Below, one piece after another: positions 36,919 to 49,855 of a stretch of DNA of 64,000 nt. The DNA comes from Ectocarpus siliculosus. Its lineage: Eukaryota > Sar > Phaeophyceae > Ectocarpales > Ectocarpaceae. The stretch covers positions 4,045,861-4,109,860 of the forward strand of contig FN649736.1 in NCBI GenBank assembly GCA_000310025.1, given 5' to 3'. The translations under genes and the position numbers were made by a program. The notes under the pieces were generated by a model, which did no database searches, was not told where the DNA came from, and saw only the letters and a list, made by a program, of their open reading frames with translations. Positions within the stretch are counted from its first letter, which is position 1; each line of letters starts with the position of its first letter.

Positions 36919-37890
36919 CGTTGTTGTCCACATTAAAAACCGTTCCGATCTCTCTCTACCCAGTACCTTCGTATGTCCGTACTGATCCAACACTCGACGC
37001 GGTCGATTCCCGTGGTCACAGGTTAACTTACCCTAAAAAGGTACACTCAAAGAAACTGGCCCTGAGGGGTCCGCAAGTCAATAGAAATCAACGACAGATA
37101 TTCTGGAATCCTCCACTCCCTCTGCGCGCTATGCGAGGTATCAACTGAGACTAGGAGTCACTATCTATCATGGGCCGGAGAGAAAGAGGTACACCCCCTT
37201 GGTTCAATCTTGGTACTTCACAACGCAAGCAGAGACAAGGCCATCTAGCACAGAAAAAGAGAGAAAAAAGAGAGAACAAGAGAGAACAAGGGAAAAAATA
37301 ACAAAATGGAAACAGTAGAAGAGAAAATAAAAATGAAAAAAAAATGAAAAAGGGCGAGGACAAAAAGGGACCAGGCCGAAAATAACAAGACATAAGAGGC
37401 AGAAACAGGCACACGGTGGAGAGACCACTAACGAACAAGCAAACACGCAAACATGGCCACCAACCAGCGATACATTGTAATGGTACGTCATCACTACTGG
37501 GGGGTTGGTGCAATGGTGCAGCGTTGGGGGGGGGGGAATTGGCTAAAAGAAATTCAACCCGGCACGTATCGTGCCACTCGGTCCGTCTCTTCTCGTTTGC
37601 TTTTCCCTCTGATTGAACGTGGGCGAAAGAAAAAATGTTGCGGTGTCCAGACGCCTTGCAGGTGTGTGATGTATCGACATGAACCTTGGCCGTGATGTTG
37701 CTCTTGGAAGTAAGTCGTGGTGCTCAGTCTCGTCTTGAACAGATTCAAAGTATCGAGCTTGACTAAACTGGTTTTGAACGCAACTGAAACTGAAAGATCG
37801 CCTGGCAATCACACACGGGATACGTGACACCACCGTTGGAAAGCTTGACCAATGGTGTGATGACAACCGACCTTGATCTTGACTGAACTC
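35620..37890. other. Noncoding or unresolved region
   Basis: Longer open frames exist (for example plus-strand frames spanning 35684-36586 and 36354-37148) but have low-complexity or atypical composition and no supported splice chain. A purine-rich tract runs 37235-37400. A G run lies near 37527-37538. Confidence 0.4.
36890..37050 (+). repeat. GTT-tailed dispersed repeat, copy 4
   Basis: A (GTT)n run at 36891-36928 is followed by CACATTAAAAACCGTTCCGA, GTCCGTACTGATCCAAC and CGTGGTCACAGGTTAACTTA. It is the best-preserved copy of the family at 2036-2160. Confidence 0.65.
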
Positions 37891-38344
37891 GAAAAGGGCC
37901 GAAAGGTCACCCAGTGATCACACACGAGATACTCCATTTGGGAAGCGTTATGCAGGGAAAAAACTCCGGTCGTTGTGGCAGAGGAGCGGTTGGGACTTGT
38001 CTTTTCCAGCATATCACGCAGTCTACCTCCGCATCCCATCTCCCAAAATTACTTCCATAGTTCACCATTCTAAACTCAAGGTAAATGAGGCGACATGGTG
38101 GGTGCGTGACTGAGTTAACGCAAGTTTTGTTGCAACTTGCTCGACAACTGGCTCTTGGAAGACAAATGCTCCAAATCTTCATGTGCGCAAACAATCACGG
38201 AAGGCAAACAATACATACATATCACGGCGTCAAGGATGACACAGCAATTAGGAGACGTCCGTTTGTGTGTTCGAGTCTTTCTGCACACAAAGCATCAGAA
38301 CTTCAACCGGAATCAGTCAAGATCAAGATCGGTTGTCATCACAC
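37855..38344. repeat. Inverted repeat pair, 32-bp arms
   Basis: GTGTGATGACAACCGACCTT with GATCTTGACTGA at 37855-37886 is matched inverted at 38313-38344 with one mismatch. The 426 bp between show further weak symmetry and no coding potential. This fits a non-autonomous DNA transposon. Confidence 0.6.
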
Positions 38345-39353
38345 CGACAACGAAAAGCAGAGAGACAGCAGTATAAGGAGAACGACGGTAGTCAAGTCTC
38401 CCCGAGCTGTGGGCCCAGCTCTAATACGCAACATATCATGTGACCCAACCCACAACGTCACAGCATCACTGGTAAGCCTCTGCGGCACCAATCATTACCT
38501 AGCGTTTTAGGTTGCAGGCTCCAAGTGTCCGAAGAAAAGCCTGGGGCGTTTGTCAGTTTTTGGAGCATTGGTGACTGGTGGTTTCTGCCGTGACTGGTGT
38601 CGAAGTTGTCCGCAACCTGGAGATTTTGATCGCAGAGGACGGAGATCATTCTACCTCGTCGCCCCCGAACTCTCGCCACGCTTACGCGTCCGGCGTTCCA
38701 CACGTAAGCAAGAGCCACTGCGGTTTCTGTGCAAAACGCGTATACAGCACGTTTGATTGCAGCAGCGGCGTGGGAAGCCGTCACTCAAAGGTTCGCAGTA
38801 TACCATACCCGCAACGGCAAACAGGTGTAGGAGATTGGGCAGTCGACAAAAGACATCAACATTCTTACAGAAACTTGTGCGCGCGACCATACCAGCATGG
38901 ACATTGAACAACACGAAAACACATATTTTGTGGTGGCACTCTAAATGTATATTCAGTCATATTTGGTTTCGCTCGGCGTTAGAGTTTGGGCGCTGGACTC
39001 TTTCTTGGGGATGTCTGCGCTATCCTGTTTGCGTTCTGAGGTAGTTTTTTCTGCCGTTTTTTGTTGTCAATTTCTCGGACCTTTACTGGGCTTCTCGGTT
39101 TGTACGCCCGCTACTTGTGGACAAGGGTTTGGAGAGTGCTGAACGACGTACTGGGTAAACGTCAGATTGATGTTGATGTAAAGACAACAGCAGCAATGAA
39201 AAAACAACACCGATACCCGAAAGTATCAGCGATTGTGTCGAGTACCCTTCGTGTGACTCTGTGGGCACTCAAGGCGATTCGCGCTCGGCCCGATGCCTAC
39301 CTTCATGGCTGTCGTTCGACTTCCAGTTGACTTACATCACTCCGGCTCAACAG

Positions 39354-41597
39354 GGAGACGAAGGTCATGGTAGTATTGTACGATCGTGCATGGTTACAGG
39401 ATCTGCGCCTCCACCTTCTTGTGCTGCTCCTATTTGTCCAGATCAACCAAGCTGCAGGCGAAGACTTATTTCAGTATGTTGTCAGGTTGCTCTCGGCGTT
39501 CGAGCAAACGGTATTCGAGAAAGCTTGCGAGAAGAGTGCGACTCGCAGGCACCGGAGCAGTGATGGGCCTCGGGAGGAGGACAGAGGTGGTGGTAGCCCG
39601 CACGGCAACGCCGCTTCCAAGGCGGAGGAGGTGTCTGATGCAATGGTTACTGGCTTCAAAGATGGCCTGATCGACTTCGAACACCTAAAGCAGTCGATTG
39701 GTGAGCAAAATTTCAACGTGTCTAATATGTAACGGACGATTTTCGAGTGTCATGGGATATTTCCAAGTCTACGATGACGAAGAGGCTCGTGCTCTGCAGC
39801 CCCTTTTTTGGTTGACCCCTCTCGTATTGACGAAACAAGAAGGTCGTTTCTGCAGCTCCTCTGTTGGTCAGCCCCTATTTCCGTAGGCGATCGTATCAGC
39901 ATGGAGTGTTCCTGTGTTCTTGCACGCACCCTCATTTCCCTTTCCCCTCGTGGCCGGCCTTCGCCCGTATGGCGAGCAGATCAAACATTCGGACGGGCAT
40001 GGGCGGCCTCTTCATTAACATGTGAAAAAAGCCTAATGTGCTCCGAAACAGCACAATAGTATGCTGTGTTTTTTGCGTGCGAGGCCTCAGACTCCTGGAG
40101 TTGCGGCCTCTACCGCCTCTGCACTGCTACACGAACAGCTCCGGGTAGTGAAGTATCCAATGATGACTCCAAGGCGCTGCATATGTTTGTTTCGATCTCG
40201 ATGATGCTACGTCCTGTATCTACCAGGAACCTCGTATTTAAACGAGCAGGCGAACGGGGATGCTGATGGGGCGCTGGAGAGGTTAGGATATTGCGTCGAG
40301 ATATTCGAGCGGTACCCTGGGGTGTGTCGCTGCATGTTACAGTGGTGAGTCGATCGCATGAACATCACCACAAAGTGGTACTCTGGCTGCGATTGGTGGT
40401 CGTGGCGAGTTCTGGAAGAAGCGTCGCCGCGAGTCTGGACGAGGATTAGTACCCCTGAAGAAGTCAGCACTGTTGTTTGGTGGGCTGTACGGTACGACAT
40501 TGCATGTTAAATATTCTCATCTTGTTTTTCTTCTCCTCTCGTACCTTCCGCCGTGTACAGGTGTCACCTTCCGCACGCTGCCGTGGCAGCCCTTGCAGCG
40601 ATTGATGATTCCAGAGCTCGAGAACTGCACAACCGGTTGCGGGAGGCCTACAATCCGTCGCGCCCCACTGCCTCTCGGCCAGCGCCACCTTCGGAGGAGT
40701 GGCAGGGGCTGTCTGCATTCTGCGATGATTTCCAGTGCAGGTGCGTGGGGGCGAGGGAAAGCCAACAAAAAGCAGAGCCCAAGGGTCCACTCGGGCAGCT
40801 GAGCCACAAACAAGTGTTCTGTAGGATTACCTGTTTCGGCGGTTTTATTTTGGCTCAAACCGTGGTGAAAGTTTCGCTAGAGCGCTGGGCAAGGAGCTTG
40901 GCGTGACAGTGTGAAAGCAATATTCGAACCTCGCCCTTGCTGCCTCTCATTGATTCGTCCATATTTCTTTGCAGGTTGTTTGAGGCTATCGTCGCGAGAA
41001 AACCCTTGGGCGCTTTCTCTACCCCACCCGACTGTACCAGCAACTGCGAGGGCTTGCAACAGACTCATTGCAAGGACGAGGATTGTCGGTGAGGAACACC
41101 ATGGAAGCATCGTGTCGGCGGAGGTCATTCCCGAGGACGTGGTCGGTTCGATCATGATTTCCCCTTGCAGCAACGCCGACACACCAATGGCATCTACTAC
41201 TAGCTCGTGGGAGTTGAACGCACAGTCTGCGCCACAGATGAAACCAGGATCGAGCTCGTCTGCTTCGCATGCCCAAAGTGAATCGGGAATGGGAGGATTA
41301 GGTGATACGGGCGTTTTCGACGGTGCGGTCGAGGGGTGTAGTGGCGGCGTCTTTTCTGGCTTGGTGGCCCAAGTTCCGGATATGGCCTTGACATCGTCGG
41401 GGTTGAGAGACGTGGATGGGACCACACGGGAGACCGGAGATGATACAATTGCTGAAGCAGACTGGCTGGATGTACTTTGCTTTGTTACATGCAATCGACG
41501 AGTCCGGCGCTTTGAGGTTGGCCACCTTTTGGTTGCTTGTGCCAAGCTCTCATGCAACGTGGCGGCTCTTGAATGTATGTACGAAGCGTCATCTTGA
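39354..41597 (+). CDS. Unrecognised protein, 3' five exons
   Basis: Exons 39354-39700, 40227-40344, 40561-40740, 40975-41088 and 41171-41597 (stop) join with agreeing phases and good GT-AG sites, giving about 395 residues. The first exon starts with one base of a split codon, so more exons lie upstream (38.5-39.35 kb), which I could not place. The first part is predicted helical (WLQDLRLHLLVLLLFVQINQ, then EDLFQYVVRLLSAFEQTVFE), interrupted by a charged Gly/Arg insert. Later come LERLGYCVEIFERYPGVCRC and WCHLPHAAVAALAAI. The last exon is Ser/Gly rich and ends in a helical, Cys-containing tail. I do not recognise the family; a helical-repeat scaffold is possible. Confidence 0.6.
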
Positions 41598-41859
41598 ACG
41601 TGTGCTATCATATTAGCCCGGTTGGTCGAACAACCTGTACACAGCAAGTTTTTTTGTTTGGCATCTCATGCCAACGTAACCCTCCTTGGAGGCACCGTCC
41701 GTGTTTGTCGAAATAGCCATGAAACGCATCTCTTTGGGATAATCGATCGTTACACAGGAGATGGTACGTCTTTGCTCGAAAACACCGACACTTGGATGAT
41801 TTCACTGCCCTTGAGCAGCTGGCCATTTACGCCCTGCACGTGAACCCCGTTCCCCCCCC

Positions 41860-42018
41860 GGCTTCATGCGACTCGGCGAATCCCTCATGCCGCTTCGCGC
41901 TTGGTGATGTGAGAGCCTGGTCCGGTGAAAACCCGGCGTGCTCCGTCCAGGCTTTGTAGGGGTGCGAGGTCAATGGTCTAAGGACTGCGGCATGCACGAC
42001 TATGGGTACCCCCCCCCC
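41860..42018 (+). repeat. Dispersed poly-C-associated repeat, copy 3
   Basis: Close to the copy at 59803-59968: shared CTTCATGCGACTC, GGTGATGTGAGAGCCTGGTC, CCCGGCGTGCTCCGTCC, GCGAGGTCAATGGTC and CGGCATGCACGACTATG. It ends in a C run. Confidence 0.85.
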
Positions 42019-42317
42019 CCCCCCGGCTTTTGCGACAAACTCCTCCTCCAAAGGACTTCCACAGTAATGCCCAAGATCACAAGTACAACGGACGATCGTA
42101 AATGCCAAGTGAAATACGGAGGAAAAACGTCTACTGCAGAGCTCTTAGCGATTGGGTGTTGGTGTTCGTCCTTCCATGCCTTGGATGACGGGTCACAGGG
42201 TTTGCCTTTTCCGCCGATACCCAAGAAATACAAAGCTTGAACCATGGTGCTCTTGTCGCCCTGCTGGAACCGCCTTCGTGAGAAATGAAGCTTAGGAGAG
42301 AATAGAACAGGGAGGGG

Positions 42318-42352
42318 GTACGCAGACCCTATCCCTGACCCTAACCCTAACC
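42318..42352 (-). repeat. Interstitial telomere-like patch (CCCTAA)
   Basis: ACCCTATCCCTGACCCTAAC and CCTAACCC are degenerate units of the complement of TTAGGG, about 60 bp beyond the stop of the annexin-fusion gene. Confidence 0.7.
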
Positions 42353-42414
42353 CAACATGTTCACTTAGTAGAACAAGCGTGCGAAGGCTACCGCCCTGCT
42401 GGTGGAAGGCCATT

Positions 42415-45400
42415 TCAGTCGTCGTCTTCGTCTTCATCGTCACCGTCGTCGTCATCGTCGTCATCTGAATCATCGTCTCCATCGTCATCCCCGCCCGAGT
42501 CTATGTCGTCTTCGTCTGAATCATCATCATCGCCCTCGGACCCTTCCTCCTCCATGTCTGCGGCCGCGCTGTCACCGCCGATGCAGGTAGCACCCGCCCG
42601 ACGCATGTCGATCTTTGTCAGAGGCAGCTTGTCCCCTGCGGCTTTCCCCTCTTTCATGTAGTACTCCAAGGGCTCCATGCCGGACTCACCGGCCGCAGGG
42701 TAGAGCTGCGCTCTCAAACAAGGAGAGGAGGGGGGCGGCATAAGTTGGGATGACCCGTGTTATGCATCCGGAAACAACGGTGTCCGTAGGAGACGGAGGG
42801 TGCGATCGATGACTTGCACTGGCGAACATACCTTTCTGGACATGAAACGAAGCCACTACGCCAAAAATCTATAGCTCTCCAAACAACAAGTGACCGCTAC
42901 GTGTACAGTAGACAAAACAACGTCCAACAAGAGGGATAAAACGTGTCGCACAAATGGTATATCTGCAATTTATTTGTCCTTCTGTCGTGTGCGTACTTCC
43001 GAGACGGACGTACTCCTCCGTCAACACAGAAACCGGCGACCGATCACACACGACGAAAAGTGACTCAAGACTCCCACAGATCATCAGCGTCCCTTTAAAA
43101 AGAGCCGGGACCGGGTGCACTTGCTTCCAGCGGCATCAAACAAAGAACGGAACCAGGTGACAACGGTACCTACACGCAACACACAGCTGAAGGCCAGAAA
43201 CGTCCTGGACAGTTTTATCCACCAAGGATTGTCTGTATCGGCCAAACCTCTAGATATGACATTGTTTCCTTGCAATATCTCTCGTTGTTCCCCCTGGAGT
43301 CCTACGTGCTGCGGAAACGCACGCACACACCTCGAGGAATACTTCCAAGTCCACCGTACCGTCGAACACCCCGACTCCTGTCTGCACCCTGAGCTTTCGG
43401 CCATCCTTGAAGCCCATGGTGCAGAAGTGCTGCAGGGGGGTTAGCGCGTGCCCCTTTACCTTGATGTGCAGGCCTTTGCGGTATCCCGCCCTGAAAAAGT
43501 GCCTAAACTTCTTCTGGTACTTTCGCTTGTACCACCTGACAGGGCGAACACGACACCGGGGGGGGGGGGGGGGGGGGGAATCCAAATCCGGCATGCCCTA
43601 ATCCTTTGACCCTTGACCCCCCACCCCCACAAAACCGGGACCGAACACCCCGGGTTCTCCCCGGAACAGGCTCTCGCATTACCAAACGCGAAACCCCGTG
43701 AGGGATTCCGCGAATCCCATGAAGGGGGAGCTGGATCTTTTTAAGGGGGTTCGGCAACTTGTGGTTATTTCCTTGGGTACGGAAGAAACCTACCTATGAC
43801 CTAATTTATTTTTGGGGGGGTTCCCTTCCGGAAAAAGTTGTAAGCCCCGGGAAAATGCCCCAAGGAAACTTNNNNNNNNNNNNNNNNNNNNNNNNNNNNN
43901 NNNNNNNNNNNNNNNNNNNNNNNNNNNNNNNNNNNNNNNNNNNNNNNNNNNNNNNNNNNNNNNNNNNNNNNNNNNNNNNNNNNNNNNNNNNNNNNNNNNN
44001 NNNNNNNNNNNNNNNNNNNNNNNNNNNNNNNNNNNNNNNNNNNNNNNNNNNNNNNNNNNNNNNNNNNNNNNNNNNNNNNNNNNNNNNNNNNNNNNNNNNN
44101 NNNNNNNNNNNNNNNNNNNNNNNNNNNNNNNNNNNNNNNNNNNNNNNNNNNNNNNNNNNNNNNNNNNNNNNNNNNNNNNNNNNNNNNNNNNNNNNNNNNN
44201 NNNNNNNNNNNNNNNNNNNNNNNNNNNNNNNNNNNNNNNNGGGGGGGGGGGGGGGCTATGGTCATGTTTGGCTCCAGTGGTCAGACCGTACATAGATCCT
44301 TGTTCCTAGGATGCGGAGAGGGGGGGGGGTGCCCATCGCTGTGCACGTCGCAGCGCGTATTCTGGTACAAGCGAAGTAGCAGGTGGGTTTTCTACTGGCC
44401 AGACACGCGCTATATCGCCAAGTTCCGTTACATTCGAAGGGGGGGAGGATGAGGGGGTCATAGATGTCGGAACAGGCTACAAGTGGACCATAATATTGCG
44501 GTAGTCGTGTGGTCCACTTGCAGGAATCCACCCTTTCAGAGTGGGGATCGCTTTTCGAAGGGCAACACTACAGTTTGGATTACTGTACGATAATGGACAT
44601 CTAGCCAAGGTCAAGTCGGAACGTCCGGTGAGTTTGTGTGAAAACACACCTGGAAATGAGTAGAGCTACTGGGAAATCACAGAAAGCAATCAACGCTACT
44701 CTTGAAAGCAGACACGCGACAATCACGTTCAATGAAAAGGTGTGTCGAAGTCGATGATGGTCATGTCGCACAGGCCGCGAGAAAGGGATCGCTTGAAACA
44801 GCACCAACAACAACAACAGCAACAACGGCACAAACCTCCTGTTAACCTTGCCCGCTCTTCCGCGCACGCAGATTTCGCTCCGCCTGTTGGCCTTGAAATG
44901 CTCGAACGGCTCCAAACCCTCGTCCTCGATCTCCGGGTGCAGCTTCCTGCCAGGAGGGTGGGGGCACGGGGGCTGTTGCTTTGCGAGAGAAGAAGGTAGA
45001 GGCGGGGAGGGCATTGTGCCTGCTTCGGGTCAGGGATGGGAGAGGGGAGGAGGAAGAGATGAGGAAAGGGCAGGGGTGGGTGCATATGCTAGACCAAGTA
45101 CCCACAACTGAGCCATGGAGCATGCGAAAACGTGCGTAGAGTTGAAAGGGCATGGAGGTCGCGGCCGGAAAGGCACGGGAGACAGCAACAACGTGAATTG
45201 GAAGAGTTGAACATGTTCTGTCGAGAAAGACCGATGGCCCCTACAGGAGATCACAGCAGAGAGCAGCACAATGCAACGCAACACGCCACAACAAACAGCA
45301 CTGGTGCTGCTCCTTTTCTCGTTACCTGTAGCCCTCGTCATCGAACTTTCCCGGCCGCGGGGGTGCCATCTCCTGCTTGGCGTTTCTGTTGACGCTGATG

Positions 45401-46552
45401 TACTTGCGGTGGTTGAAATCTCCAAGGAGGTAGATCGGGACGACCTGTGCAACGCCAACGAACGGCCGCAGCGACCATTGCCTTTCCGCATCAACAATAA
45501 TCACACTGGCATGAACACCATCGCCGTCACTAAGGCCACCAAGGCCCTCAACTCCAACAATTGGGCCGACCAGAAACCAACACCAAAATCGCCCCAACAA
45601 CACCAACAACAACACCAACAACACCAACACCAACAACACCAACAACAATAACCACCCACATGCGTGATGGCGATGTCGAGACCCTCATCGCAACCTGTCT
45701 CCACGTAGTGCTTGAACCCGGTCAGAGGCTTCTCGAACGGACGCCTTTTTCCGACGGCGCTAGCGTTGATATCGTGCTTGTCCATGTAGGCGGACATGTC
45801 CACCACGCCCACGAAAGCGCCGAAGTTGTTGTCGATACGCACGAGTCTGCCCTCCGAGAAACCGCTCTCTGAATCGATGCGACCGCAGAGTCCGCAACAA
45901 ACCGGCCGCAAAGAGGGAGTGGTAATAAGGTTTAGCGTGCCTGCCCACGGGTGGGGGGGGGGTGACGGTGGTTCGATGTCTTGCTCGCCCACAAATGGGC
46001 GTGTGCAGCCCAGCTCACCCACTCGCTGGAGCTTTGCATTGATGAGTGCACCGTAGGTTTGGTTCTAAGTATGTCGCTCCCAGTGGATTCGCTTCTTTCG
46101 CCCTCTTACGGAGGAGTACATTGGGTTTTAGGGAGATGTAACCGTACAATTGTGGGAGTCGGCTAGCGTGAGAGAAAGTTAAGTAGCTGAAGTTCTTTCG
46201 TCCTGTATTCAATATGATGGTTTTGACCAGTTGACAGTTTCCGTGGTGAGTTACGGACTTCGTTGGCCACTCTCACCGTGTTTTAGACGTTGCTACCAAG
46301 AGGTTGAGTCGGAATCGCTTTGAGTGCCCTGGGGTTTCTTTCTGGCGCGCATCGCGCGTCGTTGCAACCATCGTCGGTGAGAGCAACAACAAACACCCAC
46401 ACCACTCCAACACCACCAAGAGCAACAGTTGTCACTCACTACGGAAGTGCGACCAGCCGTGCTCTCCCTCGATGTCCTCGTTGTGCTTAAAGTACAGTTC
46501 CGAGTCCCACTTGCCCCACACGGTGAGACCCTCGATGGCGTCACTGCCGTAC
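42415..46552 (-). other. C-terminal repeat region with P-L-x-H-Y/F motif and acidic tail
   Basis: Four exons each carry one copy of a short motif: PLTGFKHYVETGCDEGLDI (45660-45868), LEPFEHFKANRRSEI (44847-44946), LTPLQHFCTMGFKDGRKL (43331-43535) and MEPLEYYMKEGKAAGDKL (42415-42705). This resembles the P-L-x-H-Y-x3-G-x2-E-G-R motif seen as spacers in some bacterial glycosyltransferases and secreted proteins; that link is from memory and weak. The protein ends in about 40 Asp/Glu/Ser/Gly residues, coded by GAC/GAT-rich simple sequence at 42418-42545. Confidence 0.6.
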
Positions 46553-49500
46553 CTATGAGGGCGTATCGTGCACAAAAGAATCATCACGAAAGTCAGCAAT
46601 TGTACGCATATACTCCGGCAACGTTCGATGCTTCCGAGGTTCGTGGGCAAAAGAATCATCATACAATTCAGCAGTTGTACGCATATAATCATCTACTGTT
46701 CAACGCTTTTGAGGTTCTTCTTGGTGGCGTTATCCTCGTTGTTGCCGTACTCTTAGGGGGCTTATTTCGTCACGCCTTCCAACTAAAACTGCGTCACCCA
46801 ATTCTGTAGGTGCCGCACTATTTCCGAACAATGTACCGACCAAAACGTTAGCAGCACTGCACGATTCGGAGCGTATCAGCAGGAACAACACAAGTACAAT
46901 CAGTGACATTTGATCTTGTTAGAGAGCCGTTTCTGCTTCTCTCTCCCACCTTTCCTCAGCAAACACCACCTGCTCGCGCGAAGCTTTGGCCATCTTTTTC
47001 ACCTTTAAAACAACACAGCAATATTACCACGGGGGTAATCACACATCGGTAAGGGGAGCATGGAGGGGAGATAAATACATGAAGACAAAACAAATAGACG
47101 TTGAGCCGTCCTCCAAACGGCGGCGGGCGGCCAACTATTACGGCCACCAACGAGGCGTCGTTGTCTCGGGCATTTGCAACCGCCGCATTAATCCCATCGC
47201 TGAATACACGAAAAAAATTCTCACTCAACTAGGCTCCTGGTCAGTGGCCGAGGAAAGACTACGAAAACTCATGCGAGGTCAAAGTAAACAAAGAATTGTG
47301 CACCAATAGAGAGTTTTGTTTACAGGGCAAGGGCTACGTCGCCCACCCGCCACCAGCACAAGAGGCATGCTGACGATTGTTATCACAACACCACGTACCC
47401 TCTGAGCGAACATCCTCCTCTGCTTGGCTTTTTCCTTCCTCTTTTCCTCCGCCTCGGCCTGGCGCTTGGCCCTGGCCATTCTAGCCCGCATCCGCTTGGC
47501 CTTTTCCCTCTTGGCAGCCCTTTTGGCCGCCTGGCGCTCCTACATGACATGGTTTCGCACACAAATGAGAGCGTTCGTGAGGGTTCTTAACTTGGGGTTG
47601 AGCACGCTTACCTGACCACCCGACATTAGACGTCAATCTTGTGGCGCGCGTTCGGGGTGGGTCCTTATCTTTCCCGAACCATACAACGCGCTCCTAAGGA
47701 CTTTCCTAACGATAGGGAGAAGGCGCCCGAGGGGTACTCGTTCGCGGTTTGGTTTTTCGTTGTGGCAGTTGACGACGAATTATCCCTTTCGAGACGGACC
47801 TACCTTCTACTTCTGAAAGAGACACCGCGAACCTTCGGATTTTCTTCCGCATTTACATCACGAATTGTTGTTTGTCTGCCCCCTTTCCCCCCGGGAGCTC
47901 CTTGTCACTATGCAACCGAGTAGAGCGATCGGGCAGGACTGGAGGGGATGCTCGCTTTGTCTACTTGCTGCCTGGCTATTCATGGCGAAACACGTTATTT
48001 ACATGTGGAGGCACGCGCGGGGACAAGCAACACACGTACACACCTTCCTTGCTTCTTCCTCCTCCTCCTCGTCTGGTTCCTCTTCTTCTTCTTCTTCCTC
48101 GTCTTCCTCCTCCTCTCCTTCGTCCGGCTCTTCCTCTCCTTCCTCAGGTTCTTCCTCCGGCTGTTCTTCGCCTTCTTCTGGAAAAGGAAAGTTTTGAGGT
48201 TTAACGATACGGTCCTTCGTGCTGACGTCAAAATGCTTGGAGGAAGGCATCGAAGGGGCAGACATGACCTTTTCTTGGAACAACATGTACAGAACACTCA
48301 CCAAAACTAGGTCTTCCTCTGTAATGTCTACTTGTAGTGGCACAGCCTTCTCTCACCATTGCTAACGAAATCGTTTTGAGAGTTGGAACAAACCTCTGAT
48401 TGAAATTTCTGAGACAATCAATTCATCATCGGACGAAGGGTTCGGTCGTCCCTTCCGGTAGTGCAATAATTGCCATCCTTTTCGGAGGCCGGAGGCCATC
48501 GGAGTATCTTCGGTGACGCCAATCTTCAGTTCCCCGGAGGTCGCGCAGTATTGAGGGACTGCAGCGAATATTTCTGATTCTACCAATGCAAAAGGACTAC
48601 GCGCCCGGAACCTCAGACTTGTTCGAAACGCTTGTTGTTGGAGACCATCAACTCGAAGCATTTTTCCAACCAAGCTTTTGGTCCTTGTCATTCACGGTCT
48701 ACGGTTGCTTCTTCTTGCCGCACTTATGAAAACCTTACCCTCTTCCTGCTCTTCCTCGGGTTGCCCTCCCTTGCGTGGCGTCTCTATCTCTCCCTCCTCC
48801 ACCTCTTCCTCCTCCTGCACAGCGGCAAACCCACAGACACAGGTTAGAACCCCATAGAACAGAGACTGTCAGGGTACCGGGAACGACACTTCACGGCTCG
48901 ATCAACCACTACCGATGATCCACACTGTGGTATGAAAAGGGCTTGACGTAGATTTCAACAACCACCGATACTCAGCCACGCGGTCCTCGTATGTGTTAAT
49001 GTGTGTGGGACGCATTTGGGAGGTCGAAGGGCGGGACAATCATCCTAGGGGTTTCAGGGTGAGAACTGGCGACCTCGTTCGCTTGTTCGCGGCTCTAAAG
49101 CGACTTGACCGTAAGGGAGGACATAATCATTCTGTGTACGCGGGAGTCCTTCTACCATTGCCCAGGTGTCTGCACCAAAACGAGACTAGAGCCACTTCCA
49201 ACGCCTGCGAAAACTGTTGCTCGACGGACGGGGGCGGGTTACTCATGGTCATGCATGACTGCAGTCTTCGAGTCGTAGACTGTTGTAATAGCCGGTGCGG
49301 AAAGATTTGGCCGTCTGTGTACCTGGTCTTCCTGCTCACTCGGCTCCCTCGCGATCCGGAAACCTTCTTTGCCGGCCGCGGGGTCGATGGCAGAAACCCA
49401 TGCGACGGTACCTTTCTCGAATTTTCCTGCACGGGTGGTGGCAGGGGCGGTTCGGTAATTGCGTGATTATGCCCCGTACTTGTGGCGCTGTCGTGTGCGT

Positions 49501-49806
49501 GTACGTGGCATATGTAAGGGAAGCCATTCTTTACAAGTAATTTGGCCATCAGCAAAGACAACAACAACGACATCATCATCACCATCGTCATCATCATCAT
49601 CAGCAGCAGCAGCAGCCACAACAACAACAACGGCATCAACAGCACAATGCCAACATTCACAAAACAGCAATGTTGCCTACCTCGGAGCTCGTCCTTGAGG
49701 GCGTCAACAAGCGACTGGTCGTACTTCTGCTCGAACCGTTCAGCAATCAAACGGCACGTTTGCTTGTCGTTGCCGCCCAGGATGCGGCACACGGCATCCT
49801 TCAGGC

Positions 49807-49855
<49 letters not shown>

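Larger units (their letters stand above)
41598..42414. other. Convergent 3' intergenic region
   Basis: It separates the stop of the plus-strand gene (41597) from the stop of the annexin fusion (42415, minus). It contains a poly-C-associated repeat and a telomere-like patch. No gene is seen. Confidence 0.6.
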
